From Elusimicrobiota bacterium (lineage in GTDB: Bacteria > CG03): 16,114 nucleotides of DNA. The translations under genes and the position numbers were made by a program. Under the pieces are notes generated by a model. That model had not been told where the DNA came from. It searched no databases and was given only the letters and a program-made list of their open reading frames with translations. The stretch lies in assembly GCA_021161625.1 (NCBI GenBank), contig JAGHAG010000199.1, forward strand, positions 1-16,114. The letters run 5' to 3'. This document shows, in pieces, positions 1 through 7,467 of this stretch. The stretch's first letter is position 1; every line of letters begins with the position of its first letter.

Positions 1-1710
1 TGTGTATTCCATATTCTTTCTCATAAAAAAATCTCTACAAATTCCCAATTTGTAAAATTTGTCAAAAGCACAGATATCATAAAATTTAGGCGATATTAGA
101 AAACAGGCGTCAATTTTTCTGATGCCATAGAATTTTAAAAATCTCAAATACTCATCTGGCAATTTTCCTGACGCATTGCTTGGCACATTTACCTGAAAAA
201 TTTTTCCATCAACCTTCAAAACCGCACAGTTTGCCTTTGAAAACTTGGGAAAATGAACTTCTGGAATGCTTTTTTCATAAAGAAAAATAAAAACCGCAAA
301 AACAAAAAAAATACCTCCTGCAAATATGTATTTTAATTTTTTCGTAATAAGTGAAATCAAAAAAACATACCAGCCAATGTAAACATAGAGTGGCAAATGT
401 CCAAGAGAAAGAACAAATGCATTTTTCCCGGCAAAATTTACAACCAAATCCAGAAGATAAACAAAAAAATCCAGACTGTATGAGAAAATTATTGCAATTG
501 CTTTTAAAAAAGAAATTCCCGGAAGAAGAAAAAGAAAATTGAGAAAAACAGAAAAAACAATTCCACCTGCAAGAGGTAAGGCAAACAGATTTGTAATCAG
601 AGGTAAAGAAGAAAATTCAAGAAAATTTTCGTTTAAAAGAGGAATTATGAAAATTTGACAGGAAAAACTAATTGCCATAATCCCTGCTATATAATCAGGG
701 AGAAACTTTTTTAAAAATTTATAGGGAATTTTTGAAAAAAATACAATTGAAAAGGTGGCAAAATAAGAAAGAAGAAAACTCAAACTAAAAATCAGATACG
801 GCTCCCACAGAAGCATTAAAAACGCTGAAAAAAACAATCCACCACCAATTGACTTTTTTCTGCCAAGAAAAAAAGAAACCGCAACAACTGAAAACATTAT
901 TGCAGCCCTTAGACTTGAAGGGCTCATCCCGCAAAGGATGGAATAAAAAAATGCAAAGGGGATGCTTGCAAAAATTGCTGTTGTTCTTCTCATAAAAAAG
1001 GAAAGAAAAACCGCAACAATTCCTGTAAAAAGACCGACATGAAGACCGCTTACTGCCAGAAGGTGCATAAGACCTGTTTTCTTGAAATTTTCAAGGATTT
1101 GTTCTGATAGATTTTTCTTCTCACCCCAGATTATGCTTTTTACATACTCCTCTGTTTTTGGCTCAAGCATTTGGGCAAACTTTTTGTTGATTTTGTTTTT
1201 TATGGAAGAAACCATCTGCCAGAAAACATTTGCTTTTTCTTTTGTTTTTACTGATTTAGCAAAAATTCTTCCTGCTATCCTTCGCTTTTGATTTATTTTA
1301 AGCCAGTCAACAGAGGAAAAATTTTTACGCGCAGATGGAGGTGTAAAAGTGCCTCTTACCTCTACTTTTTCGCCCCTTGAAAGTTTCCCCTTCCAGAAGA
1401 CCCTGAATTTGATATTTCCTTTCTTAAGCAAAAAACTTTTTTCGCTTAAAACTTTTTCAACTGTTCCATAAATTAATACTTTTTTCTCTTTTAAATATCC
1501 TGAAAAATCAGGCTTTCTCAAACCGACATAAAAAAATCCCCATATAAAAAAAAGAAAATAAGCCCAGAACCATTTTCGTGATTGGAAAACTGAAAGAAAA
1601 AGTGCCAATGGAATGGCTGGCAAAAATCTGTAAAATCCTGATAAAATTCCACCAATAAAAAGGAGCGTCGTTATATAAACAGGGGGAATTTGTGCTCTAT
1701 TCTTCAACAA
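1..1710 (-). CDS. comEC: ComEC/Rec2-family DNA uptake channel, second paralogue (3' end outside window)
   Basis: ComEC forms the inner-membrane channel that brings single-stranded DNA into the cytoplasm during natural transformation. The frame is open from a TTG at 1710 to the left edge, 570 codons, with no stop. It starts with membrane segments, then a soluble OB-like stretch (about residues 65-150), then the competence signature HLLAVSGLHVG at residues 216-226, then many hydrophobic helices. The final part (from about residue 486) is where the metallo-beta-lactamase-fold domain begins, but it is strongly degenerate: the usual Asp of the first strand motif is Asn508, and the HxHxDH region reads SPKFYDI (540-546), without histidine. 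No ATG lies near the 5' end, so TTG at 1710 or 1707 is the likely start, overlapping the end of the SLBB gene by about 14 bases. A full ComEC also lies at 7468-10401, so this is a paralogue. The family call is secure; the start is not. Confidence 0.9.
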   Translation of the reverse strand, partial: MLKNRAQIPPVYITTLLFIGGILSGFYRFLPAIPLALFLSVFQSRKWFWAYFLFFIWGFFYVGLRKPDFSGYLKEKKVLIYGTVEKVLSEKSFLLKKGNIKFRVFWKGKLSRGEKVEVRGTFTPPSARKNFSSVDWLKINQKRRIAGRIFAKSVKTKEKANVFWQMVSSIKNKINKKFAQMLEPKTEEYVKSIIWGEKKNLSEQILENFKKTGLMHLLAVSGLHVGLFTGIVAVFLSFFMRRTTAIFASIPFAFFYSILCGMSPSSLRAAIMFSVVAVSFFLGRKKSIGGGLFFSAFLMLLWEPYLIFSLSFLLSYFATFSIVFFSKIPYKFLKKFLPDYIAGIMAISFSCQIFIIPLLNENFLEFSSLPLITNLFALPLAGGIVFSVFLNFLFLLPGISFLKAIAIIFSYSLDFFVYLLDLVVNFAGKNAFVLSLGHLPLYVYIGWYVFLISLITKKLKYIFAGGIFFVFAVFIFLYEKSIPEVHFPKFSKANCAVLKVDGKIFQVNVPSNASGKLPDEYLRFLKFYGIRKIDACFLISPKFYDICAFDKFYKLGICRDFFMRKNMEYT

Positions 1711-2086
1711 TTTTTATTGGCTCAATCATATAAGTTTTTTCAGGTGCTTTGCCTATACCTATTTTCTTCAAAAAAGATTTTTCTGGAATTTTGACAACAT
1801 CCCTATCTTTCAAAATTCTATTTAGCGAAATTTTTTCAGTATCCGCATCCTTTGTAATGCCCCCTGCTTTGTAAATCAAATCCTGTAAGGTGCTTCCCTT
1901 TTTTAAATAATAAATCCCTGGTCTTTTTACCTCTCCTGAAATATAAGAGGAAATTTTTTCCACTTTTTCAATCCGAAGGGGGTGGGATTTTTTCTTAAAT
2001 CTTTTAAGAAAGAAATTTCTGTTTTTCCATAGAAAACCTGTTATAAAAATAATAAGGACAAAAAGAATAAATCTTTTTTTCCTCAA
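1697..2086 (-). CDS. ComEA-like membrane-anchored SLBB protein without helix-hairpin-helix
   Basis: The 129-residue protein has one N-terminal membrane segment (about 5-20), a basic linker, and an SLBB beta-grasp domain at about 45-102. Typical features are ISGEVKRPGIYYL, then GSTLQDLIYKAGG, then LKDRDVVKIP. This is the arrangement seen at the N terminus of ComEA, the membrane receptor that binds incoming double-stranded DNA. In ComEA the DNA is held by a C-terminal helix-hairpin-helix domain; here only about 27 residues follow the SLBB domain and no such motif is present. The start codon is TTG and overlaps the TGA of the HAMP gene (TTGA), so translation is probably coupled. The ComEC paralogue follows directly. 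A role in uptake is inferred from the domain and neighbours; it could also be a scaffold binding another partner. Confidence 0.82.
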   Translation of the reverse strand: MRKKRFILFVLIIFITGFLWKNRNFFLKRFKKKSHPLRIEKVEKISSYISGEVKRPGIYYLKKGSTLQDLIYKAGGITKDADTEKISLNRILKDRDVVKIPEKSFLKKIGIGKAPEKTYMIEPIKIVEE

Positions 2087-2631
2087 TTGTTTTCAATAAT
2101 TGCTTTCTCAATATCTACGAGATGTTTTAAAATTTCAGGATTTTCCCCGACAATCTCTTTAATTGCTTTTATACGATTTTCAAGCGTGTGAATTAGAAGT
2201 TGCTTTTGTGTATAAATTTTTTCAAGTTTATCAAGAAGTTTATTTACTGCATCAACAAGCGAAAGAATTTCATCCCCTTTTCTAACCTTAACCCTCAATG
2301 AAACATTTTTATCTATGTCTGAAATAACCGCTTCTATATCCTTTTCCAGACGATAGACAGGCCCAACAATTCTGTGGGAAACCAGAATGCTTATGAGAAT
2401 TCCTATCACAAGCAGAACTATCAATTGCATTGCAAGGGTTCTTGAAATGTTAGAGATAAAATCTACAAGTTCAACCGAAGGTGGAAGATTTATTTCCAGA
2501 TAATTTATAAGCATCCTGTATGTGATAAGACAGGTAAGAGCAACAAGTATCATTGAAAACGCCTGAATTGCGGCAAGTTTTAATTGCAATTCCTTCTTCA
2601 CAATCATCTGCCTTCTCAAATTTTTTTTCAT
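2083..2631 (-). CDS. Two-helix membrane protein with a stand-alone HAMP domain
   Basis: I place the start at the ATG at 2631, which is preceded by a strong AAGGGGGG ribosome binding site. The longer reading upstream to 2730 is a translation of repeat DNA. The 182-residue product has a basic N terminus, a first membrane segment (about 17-43), a short external loop of about 22 residues, a second membrane segment (about 66-87), a HAMP linker (about 85-137, with Pro91), and a predicted coiled coil to the end. HAMP domains pass signals across the membrane in chemoreceptors and sensor kinases, but no output domain (kinase, methyl-accepting or cyclase) follows. It is the first gene of a unit with the SLBB and ComEC genes, with which it overlaps by four bases. 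Its partner and signal are unknown. Confidence 0.8.
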   Translation of the reverse strand: MKKNLRRQMIVKKELQLKLAAIQAFSMILVALTCLITYRMLINYLEINLPPSVELVDFISNISRTLAMQLIVLLVIGILISILVSHRIVGPVYRLEKDIEAVISDIDKNVSLRVKVRKGDEILSLVDAVNKLLDKLEKIYTQKQLLIHTLENRIKAIKEIVGENPEILKHLVDIEKAIIENN

Positions 2632-2650
2632 AATCCCCCCCTTCTTTAGC

Positions 2651-2720
2651 GAATAGCGAATAGTGGAAAGTGGAAAGAGGATAGAGGACAGAGGAAAGTG
2701 GATAGAGGATAGTGGATAGC
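2651..2720. repeat. Heptamer-period degenerate tandem array (10 units)
   Basis: Ten consecutive 7-base units can be read in strict register: gaatagc, gaatagt, ggaaagt, ggaaaga, ggataga, ggacaga, ggaaagt, ggataga, ggatagt, ggatagc. All are purine-rich on the plus strand with consensus near GGAWAGW. The array lies between the nuclease gene and the HAMP gene and runs directly into a 16-bp inverted repeat. Confidence 0.85.
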
Positions 2721-2773
2721 CCAGCACCAACTTGGTTGAATATCCTTTTTAATCTGTCCAAGTTGGTGCTGGG
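2720..2773. repeat. Perfect 16-bp inverted repeat with 22-base spacer
   Basis: The arms are CCCAGCACCAACTTGG (2720-2735) and its exact reverse complement (2758-2773). In RNA this would form a very stable hairpin. It lies downstream of the nuclease stop at 2884 on the minus strand, but no T-run follows the stem, so a simple intrinsic terminator is not supported. It could protect a 3' end or mark a small palindromic mobile element. Confidence 0.85.
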
Positions 2774-2883
2774 TCATCTTTTCCATCACTTAATCCTTAA
2801 TTCTTAATCCTTACCACTAATTTTTCATTTTCCTTGTCACTTTATCTTCTTGTCTCCATATTTCTATATCACTTTTTTATTTT
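2774..2883. repeat. AT-rich 7-base-period tract after the nuclease gene
   Basis: Units in register from 2791 are taatcct, taattct, taatcct, taccact, aattttt, cattttc, cttgtca. The tract ends against the nuclease stop codon at 2884. The words CTTGTCTCCATAT and TATCACTTT at 2850-2877 recur at about 7359-7380 and 10902-10924. No gene is seen here. Confidence 0.65.
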
Positions 2884-4572
2884 TCATTCTTCAAAAAGCA
2901 CAATTTCTTCGTCAGGTCCAAGTTCTGCCTCATTTACTTTTAAATCTTCCGAGAGATTCATAACCTTTGACGGATCCATCTTTAAAATTTCCTCCTTCAA
3001 TGGACACTCATCAAGAAAATCACACCCACCGCAGTATTTATTGATTTTGGGTGGAAAAAGTTTATCTGCCTCTGACTTTTCCAGCCCCTGAATTGCCTGT
3101 GTTTTTTCGATTACCTCTGCACCTGCTCGATCAAGGAAATCAAGCATCTCGGCAATATCATTCTCATTTCTTGTTGTTCTTATGATTTCATTAAACTTGA
3201 AAAATATAAGTCCAAGGTCTCTGATTTTTATATTCCAGAATTTTTCGCAAACCCAGTAATACATTGTAAGTTGAAGGTCTTTATCAACCTCTTCCTGTGT
3301 TCTCATAATGGGGTCTGTTTTATAGTCGTAAATTGTAAAAGTTCCGTCAGGATTTTCTTCAATTCGGTCAATAAATCCAACAACAATGTGCCCTGCGCCA
3401 ATCTTTGGTCCTGAAAGTTCTACTTCAAAATACGGCTCAACCTTCCATGCCCTTCGCCAGAGTTTTGGATTTCCATATTTGTGATAATAGTTCTGAAGCC
3501 ACTCAAGCCCATCATTAAAATACTTTTCTTCCTGCTGGGGTGTCTCATATCCCTGAGAAACCCAGTTTTCACGATATCTTTTCAAAAGCCATTTTAGAGA
3601 AGGCGAACCCCACCCCTCATAAGTGTAGAAATCTTCCATTGTCTTGTGAATTGTAAGACCAATTGAGAAAAAGTATCTTGGCCGGGTTGTGATTTTGTCA
3701 ATGTAAACTCTTTTAAAATTTCTTGGGCAGTTCTTGTATAAAGAAATTTTTGAATAAGAAATTGGAAGCCTCCCGCTTTCAAGGACCCTTTTGTATATTC
3801 TCGGGTCAGCAAGACTTCTTCTTGCAGGACAGATATCTGTGTATTCACACCACGAACAGAGAGGCCCCTGCTCGGGTTCAAATTCTCCCAGTTTTATTTT
3901 TTTTACAACATCCTTTACAATTTTTCTGCAGTCAGAAACATCTTTTTCCGTTGGCTCAACCTTCAACTTAACCCCGTTGTAAAGATTGTAGACAAAATAT
4001 CCCCCGAACTTTTTACCCCATCTTCTCTTTGCAAGATACCAGTTTATGACGCTTTTTAAGTCGCTTTTGATAACATCTTCTCTCTGAAGACGTTTGCTGG
4101 TTTTAAATGAAACAACCTCTATTTTCCCTTGAGGTGTTCTTGAAACCTGAGAATAAGTTGTAAAAAAATTATAGCCAGCAAAACTTCCTGAAATTCTTTC
4201 ATTGTAACCCAGAACTTTGTTTGCGAAAAATCTGTTTTTCTCAATGTAATCGGCAAGAATCCTTATCCCTGTATCCCAGAAAGTTTCCTCTTCCTGAAGA
4301 CCTGAAAATCCCTTTCTTACCCAGTTCTTTTTCAAAATTTCTATTATCTCTTCCTGCTTTAATTGAGAAATGTCTTTTTTGTGGATTTCAGCAAGAGAAT
4401 TTCTTATGCTTTCAGCAAATGAAAGATATGGAGAAGAAATGCGGGTTTTTCTTGCTGAAAGAAACTTAAATTTGTATTTCAGAGGACACTGCCTGTAGGT
4501 CTCGATTCTGGAAGCAGAAAGGTCTCCAACACTTTTAAATATTGCTAAAATTTTTTTAAAAAATTTCTTCAT
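2884..4572 (-). CDS. Tandem RecB-like PD-(D/E)XK nuclease with two Fe-S cysteine sets; first copy catalytically dead
   Basis: The 562-residue protein consists of two RecB/AddB-type nuclease domains, about 18-255 and 270-530. Each starts with a Cys-Pro and ends with CxxC then a third Cys five residues later: Cys29, 239, 242, 248 and Cys282, 514, 517, 523. This is the four-cysteine iron-sulfur layout of AddB and Cas4-like enzymes. The second copy keeps the active residues: His309, Asp402 in GFIDRIE, Asp416 and Lys418 in YDYKTD, Gln434 and Tyr438. In the first copy the matching positions are Arg58, Ser141, Ser155, Lys157 and Lys173, so only the lysine remains. The start at 4572 follows GAGG by a few bases and lies six bases after the stop of the preceding gene. 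The family is DNA exonuclease/endonuclease; in AddAB it works with a helicase, and a helicase-like gene lies two genes upstream. A role in processing imported DNA is inferred. Confidence 0.88.
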   Translation of the reverse strand: MKKFFKKILAIFKSVGDLSASRIETYRQCPLKYKFKFLSARKTRISSPYLSFAESIRNSLAEIHKKDISQLKQEEIIEILKKNWVRKGFSGLQEEETFWDTGIRILADYIEKNRFFANKVLGYNERISGSFAGYNFFTTYSQVSRTPQGKIEVVSFKTSKRLQREDVIKSDLKSVINWYLAKRRWGKKFGGYFVYNLYNGVKLKVEPTEKDVSDCRKIVKDVVKKIKLGEFEPEQGPLCSWCEYTDICPARRSLADPRIYKRVLESGRLPISYSKISLYKNCPRNFKRVYIDKITTRPRYFFSIGLTIHKTMEDFYTYEGWGSPSLKWLLKRYRENWVSQGYETPQQEEKYFNDGLEWLQNYYHKYGNPKLWRRAWKVEPYFEVELSGPKIGAGHIVVGFIDRIEENPDGTFTIYDYKTDPIMRTQEEVDKDLQLTMYYWVCEKFWNIKIRDLGLIFFKFNEIIRTTRNENDIAEMLDFLDRAGAEVIEKTQAIQGLEKSEADKLFPPKINKYCGGCDFLDECPLKEEILKMDPSKVMNLSEDLKVNEAELGPDEEIVLFEE

Positions 4573-4578
4573 AAAGCC

Positions 4579-5577
4579 TCAATACTCCGTTTCAATTTCA
4601 TAAATTTTCCCATCAGATATAATTCTGATTGTACCATTGGTATCTGTCCTTAAATATTTTATACCAAGCACATCATAAATTGCAAGAATGCCGGCATCTG
4701 GAAGGTCTTCTTTATTCCCTCTTCCTGACGAAATAAGACAAAAGTTGCAGGAAAGTTTCTGTAAAAAGGAAAGCGAAAAAGACCGTGAAGATGAATGATA
4801 CGGAGTTATCAAAATATCTGATTCTAAATTCTTATAGGAAGCAATGTGATTTAAGGCAAGTGCGAATGAGGAACTTCCATAAACAACAGCCGTATTGCCA
4901 TAGACAATTCTCAAAACCATTGATGCGTTGTATTCGTAGTTTGAAAGGCCTGAATAATCCACCAGAGGAGAAAGGACCTGAATAAGAAAATTTCCTTCTT
5001 TAAAAATAATATCTCCTGCCTTTATAAATTTCAAAATTCCTTTTTCTTCAAACTTTGAAAGAACGCTTCTGTAGGGAATAAATCTGGGACCGGGAAAATA
5101 GTTCTTTGTTGCTATAACCTTTTCAACTTTAAACCCATCTTTGATTAAATCCTCTGCTCCACCGCAGAAATTCTCAAGGGGGCTTGTTAAAATCAAAATG
5201 TCTATTTTTTTTATTCCTACATCCTTAAAACTTCTTTTTATCACATTCTTCCATGGTGAGGCATTTTCAGGCAGGCAAAACTCCTTTGCTTTTTTTGAAG
5301 ATGGTCCTGCATCAACCAGAATTATTTTTCCTTTTGGTGTTTTTATAAAGAGGCTATTGCCATGTCCAACATTAAAAAGTTTTAATTCTAAAAGAGGTTT
5401 GTTTCTTTCAACCTTCTGTGGCAGTTTTATATTTAAAATTGCAAAAATCCACGAAAAAATCGTAACCGCAACCCAGAATACAACAATCGGATTTATAATT
5501 TTTGCAGATGATATGAGTTTTTTCTTCTGTTTTTTCCTTTCCTTTTTAAATTTTAGATATTCCTGAATATATTTCAT
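4579..5577 (-). CDS. Membrane-anchored stand-alone ComEC-type metallo-beta-lactamase-fold protein, metal site lost
   Basis: The 332-residue protein has a lysine-rich N terminus, one membrane helix (about 27-49), and then a domain matching the C-terminal part of ComEC. The start of the fold is canonical: FNVGHGNSLFIKTPKGKIIL followed by VDAG (Asp89). Where active enzymes have SHxDxDHxGG, this protein has TSPLENFCGG (131-140), so both His and both Asp ligands are gone. The later GD motif is GSSS (about 234-237), and the final HHGS region is PYHSS (259-263), with one His kept. It is therefore unlikely to bind two zinc ions or cut DNA by the usual mechanism. It starts one base after the helicase-like gene's stop and ends six bases before the nuclease gene, so the three are almost certainly co-translated. 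By the positive-inside rule the domain would face the periplasm. Confidence 0.85.
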   Translation of the reverse strand: MKYIQEYLKFKKERKKQKKKLISSAKIINPIVVFWVAVTIFSWIFAILNIKLPQKVERNKPLLELKLFNVGHGNSLFIKTPKGKIILVDAGPSSKKAKEFCLPENASPWKNVIKRSFKDVGIKKIDILILTSPLENFCGGAEDLIKDGFKVEKVIATKNYFPGPRFIPYRSVLSKFEEKGILKFIKAGDIIFKEGNFLIQVLSPLVDYSGLSNYEYNASMVLRIVYGNTAVVYGSSSFALALNHIASYKNLESDILITPYHSSSRSFSLSFLQKLSCNFCLISSGRGNKEDLPDAGILAIYDVLGIKYLRTDTNGTIRIISDGKIYEIETEY

Positions 5578-5578
5578 A

Positions 5579-7279
5579 TTAAAACCCTATTGCTTCTGCC
5601 AGTTTTTTTAAAAAGGTCTGCACTCTTTTATAAGAACCTGCTGGCAGATATTTCAAAAGAGGAGATGCTTCAGTTTTAAAAAATCTGTCATAATAAACGG
5701 TTGGTCTTATAACAAGTGGTCTTGTTATAAAAATTCCTCTTGCTGAACGGGAAACATTTCTATAAAAAATTGTTTTAAAACTTTCTGTATAATGCCGTGA
5801 TGTAAACGACGGGATGAAAACAACCTCAAAACTGTAAGCAGGAGCAAAATAATCTGTTACAAGTTTTATTGACTCACCACTCCTTTCTTTTATTCTTTTT
5901 AAATCTTCAAGAAGGGATTTGTTTCGAGTTTGTCTTGAATCAAAAGGAGCAAACCTTTTGAGTTTCCTCTCAAACCAGTCCTTGACGCTTTTAAATTTTA
6001 CCATGTCAAGTTTAGAAGACAAAAGCTCCATTGTTTCAGCATTGAGATTTGCTTCAAGAAGTGATATAAGTTCACGAGTAAAAGGCACAACCGTGCCTGC
6101 CCCTGGATATTCAAGAGCATTTACGCCAAATTCTATGCAAACAGGTATAAATTTTTGAGGAAAATTCGCTTCTTTAAAAATAACACCTATCCCTGATGGA
6201 GGAACCCCGTCTTTTATGAGTTTTTGGGTTGAAAACGCAATAAACTCCATCTCATCTGTTTCATCAACTGCTTCGTAATAAAAAATTCCAATGTCATCTA
6301 TGGGTTTTACAGGAAGAACTTGCCTGCCTGAAAGGTTTTTCATTAAATCAACTACAAAGGGACTATGTCTGAAAGTTTCATTTATTGAAAGAGTTTTTGC
6401 TCCCTTAACAGCAGAAGGTCTATAAAAAGTGTTTGAAAAATCTCCGCATCCAGCAAGGGAGCCCTCATCCTTCAAAAACAATTTCAGGTATTCAAATTCT
6501 TCGGGCAGATACCTGTTTGCATGGTCAACAAGAATTAAATCATACTTTGAAAAATTATCTTTAAATCCTCGCGGTTTTAACTGCTGGAATTTATTTAAAA
6601 GTTTTAACATTGAAATTCTGTCAAAAATTTTCAATTTTTCCAGCGACATCTGATAAGCTCTAAAAATTTCGTCTATGTCCTGTTTTATTTCTTCTTCCAC
6701 ATCTTCAGGAGCAAATCCTGTCATCTTTTTTCTCAAAATCATCCAGAAGGGAATTCCTTTGTTAACTGCATCTCTTTTCTCTGCAAGAATTTCCATCCAT
6801 CTTGAAGAAAAGTGAAAATCCTCACTAATACCAAGATAAAGCAGAACTGATGCATCAGATATCTTTGTTTTCAGCAAATTTTCAAGAAAAACAGGTGTTA
6901 CAGAAATTGTAATTTTTTCAAAGATTTTTTCTGAAAAAAGCGAAGAAAATCTCTTTTTTAAATCCTCTGTCTGGCTTTCAAATGCTGTAAAATACAAAAT
7001 TTTTGCATTGGAGAGTATTGCCTTAATTCCTGCTGTTTTAACAAGAACCTCTGTTGCCCCGCCTCCCTGCACAATATCAGCAATTGTAAAATTCTCAGCA
7101 AGAGCAAGTTCCAGAAACTTAAGTTGGCTTTTTGTAAGTGACTTTAAAATTTTAAAGATTTTTTCCCAATTTTTCTCATCTGTATCATGTCTTAAAAAAA
7201 ATTCCTGAAGCTTTGGTGTGGAACTTAAAACCTGTATAAACTCATGACTTAATGCAACATCAATTTCATCAAACTTCAT
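5579..7279 (-). CDS. Degenerate SF1 (UvrD/AddA-like) helicase-fold protein lacking Walker A
   Basis: The 566 residues follow the motif order of SF1A helicases in worn form. A Q-motif/Walker A region at 69-80 reads IVQGGGATEVLV, without the GKT. A Walker B-like segment, LILVDHAN (248-255), stands for DEAQ. A motif III-like segment, AGCGDFSNTFYR (276-287), and NETFRH (300-305) follow. Near the C terminus SFEVVFIPSF (483-492) resembles motif V, and FYRNVSRSARG (505-515) resembles motif VI with its arginines. With the phosphate-binding lysine missing, ATP hydrolysis is doubtful. AddB in AddAB has a comparable inactive helicase module, which supports a structural or DNA-scanning role. The ATG at 7279 has GAAGGG a few bases upstream. 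The gene opens a three-gene unit that includes the RecB-like nuclease. The fold call rests on motif reading and needs a profile or structure search. Confidence 0.72.
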   Translation of the reverse strand: MKFDEIDVALSHEFIQVLSSTPKLQEFFLRHDTDEKNWEKIFKILKSLTKSQLKFLELALAENFTIADIVQGGGATEVLVKTAGIKAILSNAKILYFTAFESQTEDLKKRFSSLFSEKIFEKITISVTPVFLENLLKTKISDASVLLYLGISEDFHFSSRWMEILAEKRDAVNKGIPFWMILRKKMTGFAPEDVEEEIKQDIDEIFRAYQMSLEKLKIFDRISMLKLLNKFQQLKPRGFKDNFSKYDLILVDHANRYLPEEFEYLKLFLKDEGSLAGCGDFSNTFYRPSAVKGAKTLSINETFRHSPFVVDLMKNLSGRQVLPVKPIDDIGIFYYEAVDETDEMEFIAFSTQKLIKDGVPPSGIGVIFKEANFPQKFIPVCIEFGVNALEYPGAGTVVPFTRELISLLEANLNAETMELLSSKLDMVKFKSVKDWFERKLKRFAPFDSRQTRNKSLLEDLKRIKERSGESIKLVTDYFAPAYSFEVVFIPSFTSRHYTESFKTIFYRNVSRSARGIFITRPLVIRPTVYYDRFFKTEASPLLKYLPAGSYKRVQTFLKKLAEAIGF

Positions 7280-7467
7280 TTTTCCCTTCTCTCCTTTCTA
7301 CCTTTTTCACTTTTCTGCTTGCCCCATTGGATGTTTTTTATCCAACGGGGCTTGTCATCTTGTCTCCATATCACTTTATCGCAGACCAAGGGTCTGCGGC
7401 TACATATATCCGCCGTAGCTTTAGCGTAGGCGGACTATCCTCTATCCTCTATCCTCTATCCACTTTT
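7280..7467. repeat. Intergenic repeat region between comEC and the helicase-like gene
   Basis: It holds, left to right: a hairpin at 7321-7351; a copy of the CTTGTCTCCATATCACTTTATCGC word (7359-7382); a unit with two small palindromes (7381-7434); and four 7-base units (ctatcct three times, then ctatcca) at 7435-7462 that end next to the comEC stop codon. The unit at 7381-7462 is nearly identical to 10798-10879. Confidence 0.8.
7321..7351. repeat. Imperfect 12-bp hairpin
   Basis: GCCCCATTGGAT (7321-7332) pairs with ATCCAACGGGGC (7340-7351) with a single mismatch and a seven-base T-rich loop. It is downstream of comEC on the minus strand. No T-run follows on that strand, so its use as a terminator is uncertain. 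Confidence 0.7.

Noticed and set aside
1541..1560. A possible frameshift in the A-run within the partial ComEC gene
   Set aside because: Careful counting gives eight A residues, and the frame then reads through without interruption from the TTG to the window edge.
2651..2720. CRISPR array
   Set aside because: Units are only 7 bases, contiguous and without unique spacers, and no cas gene is nearby.
2632..2730. N-terminal extension of the HAMP protein to an ATG at 2730
   Set aside because: The extra 33 residues (YPLSSIHFPLSSILFPLS and similar) are a translation of the heptamer array; the ATG at 2631 has a strong ribosome binding site.
2884..4572. Cas4-type CRISPR adaptation nuclease
   Set aside because: The cysteine pattern is similar, but the protein is a tandem duplication over twice Cas4 length, and no cas1, cas2 or repeat-spacer array is present.
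5141..5566. A 141-codon plus-strand frame
   Set aside because: It is antisense to the beta-lactamase-fold gene, with no domain or ribosome binding site.
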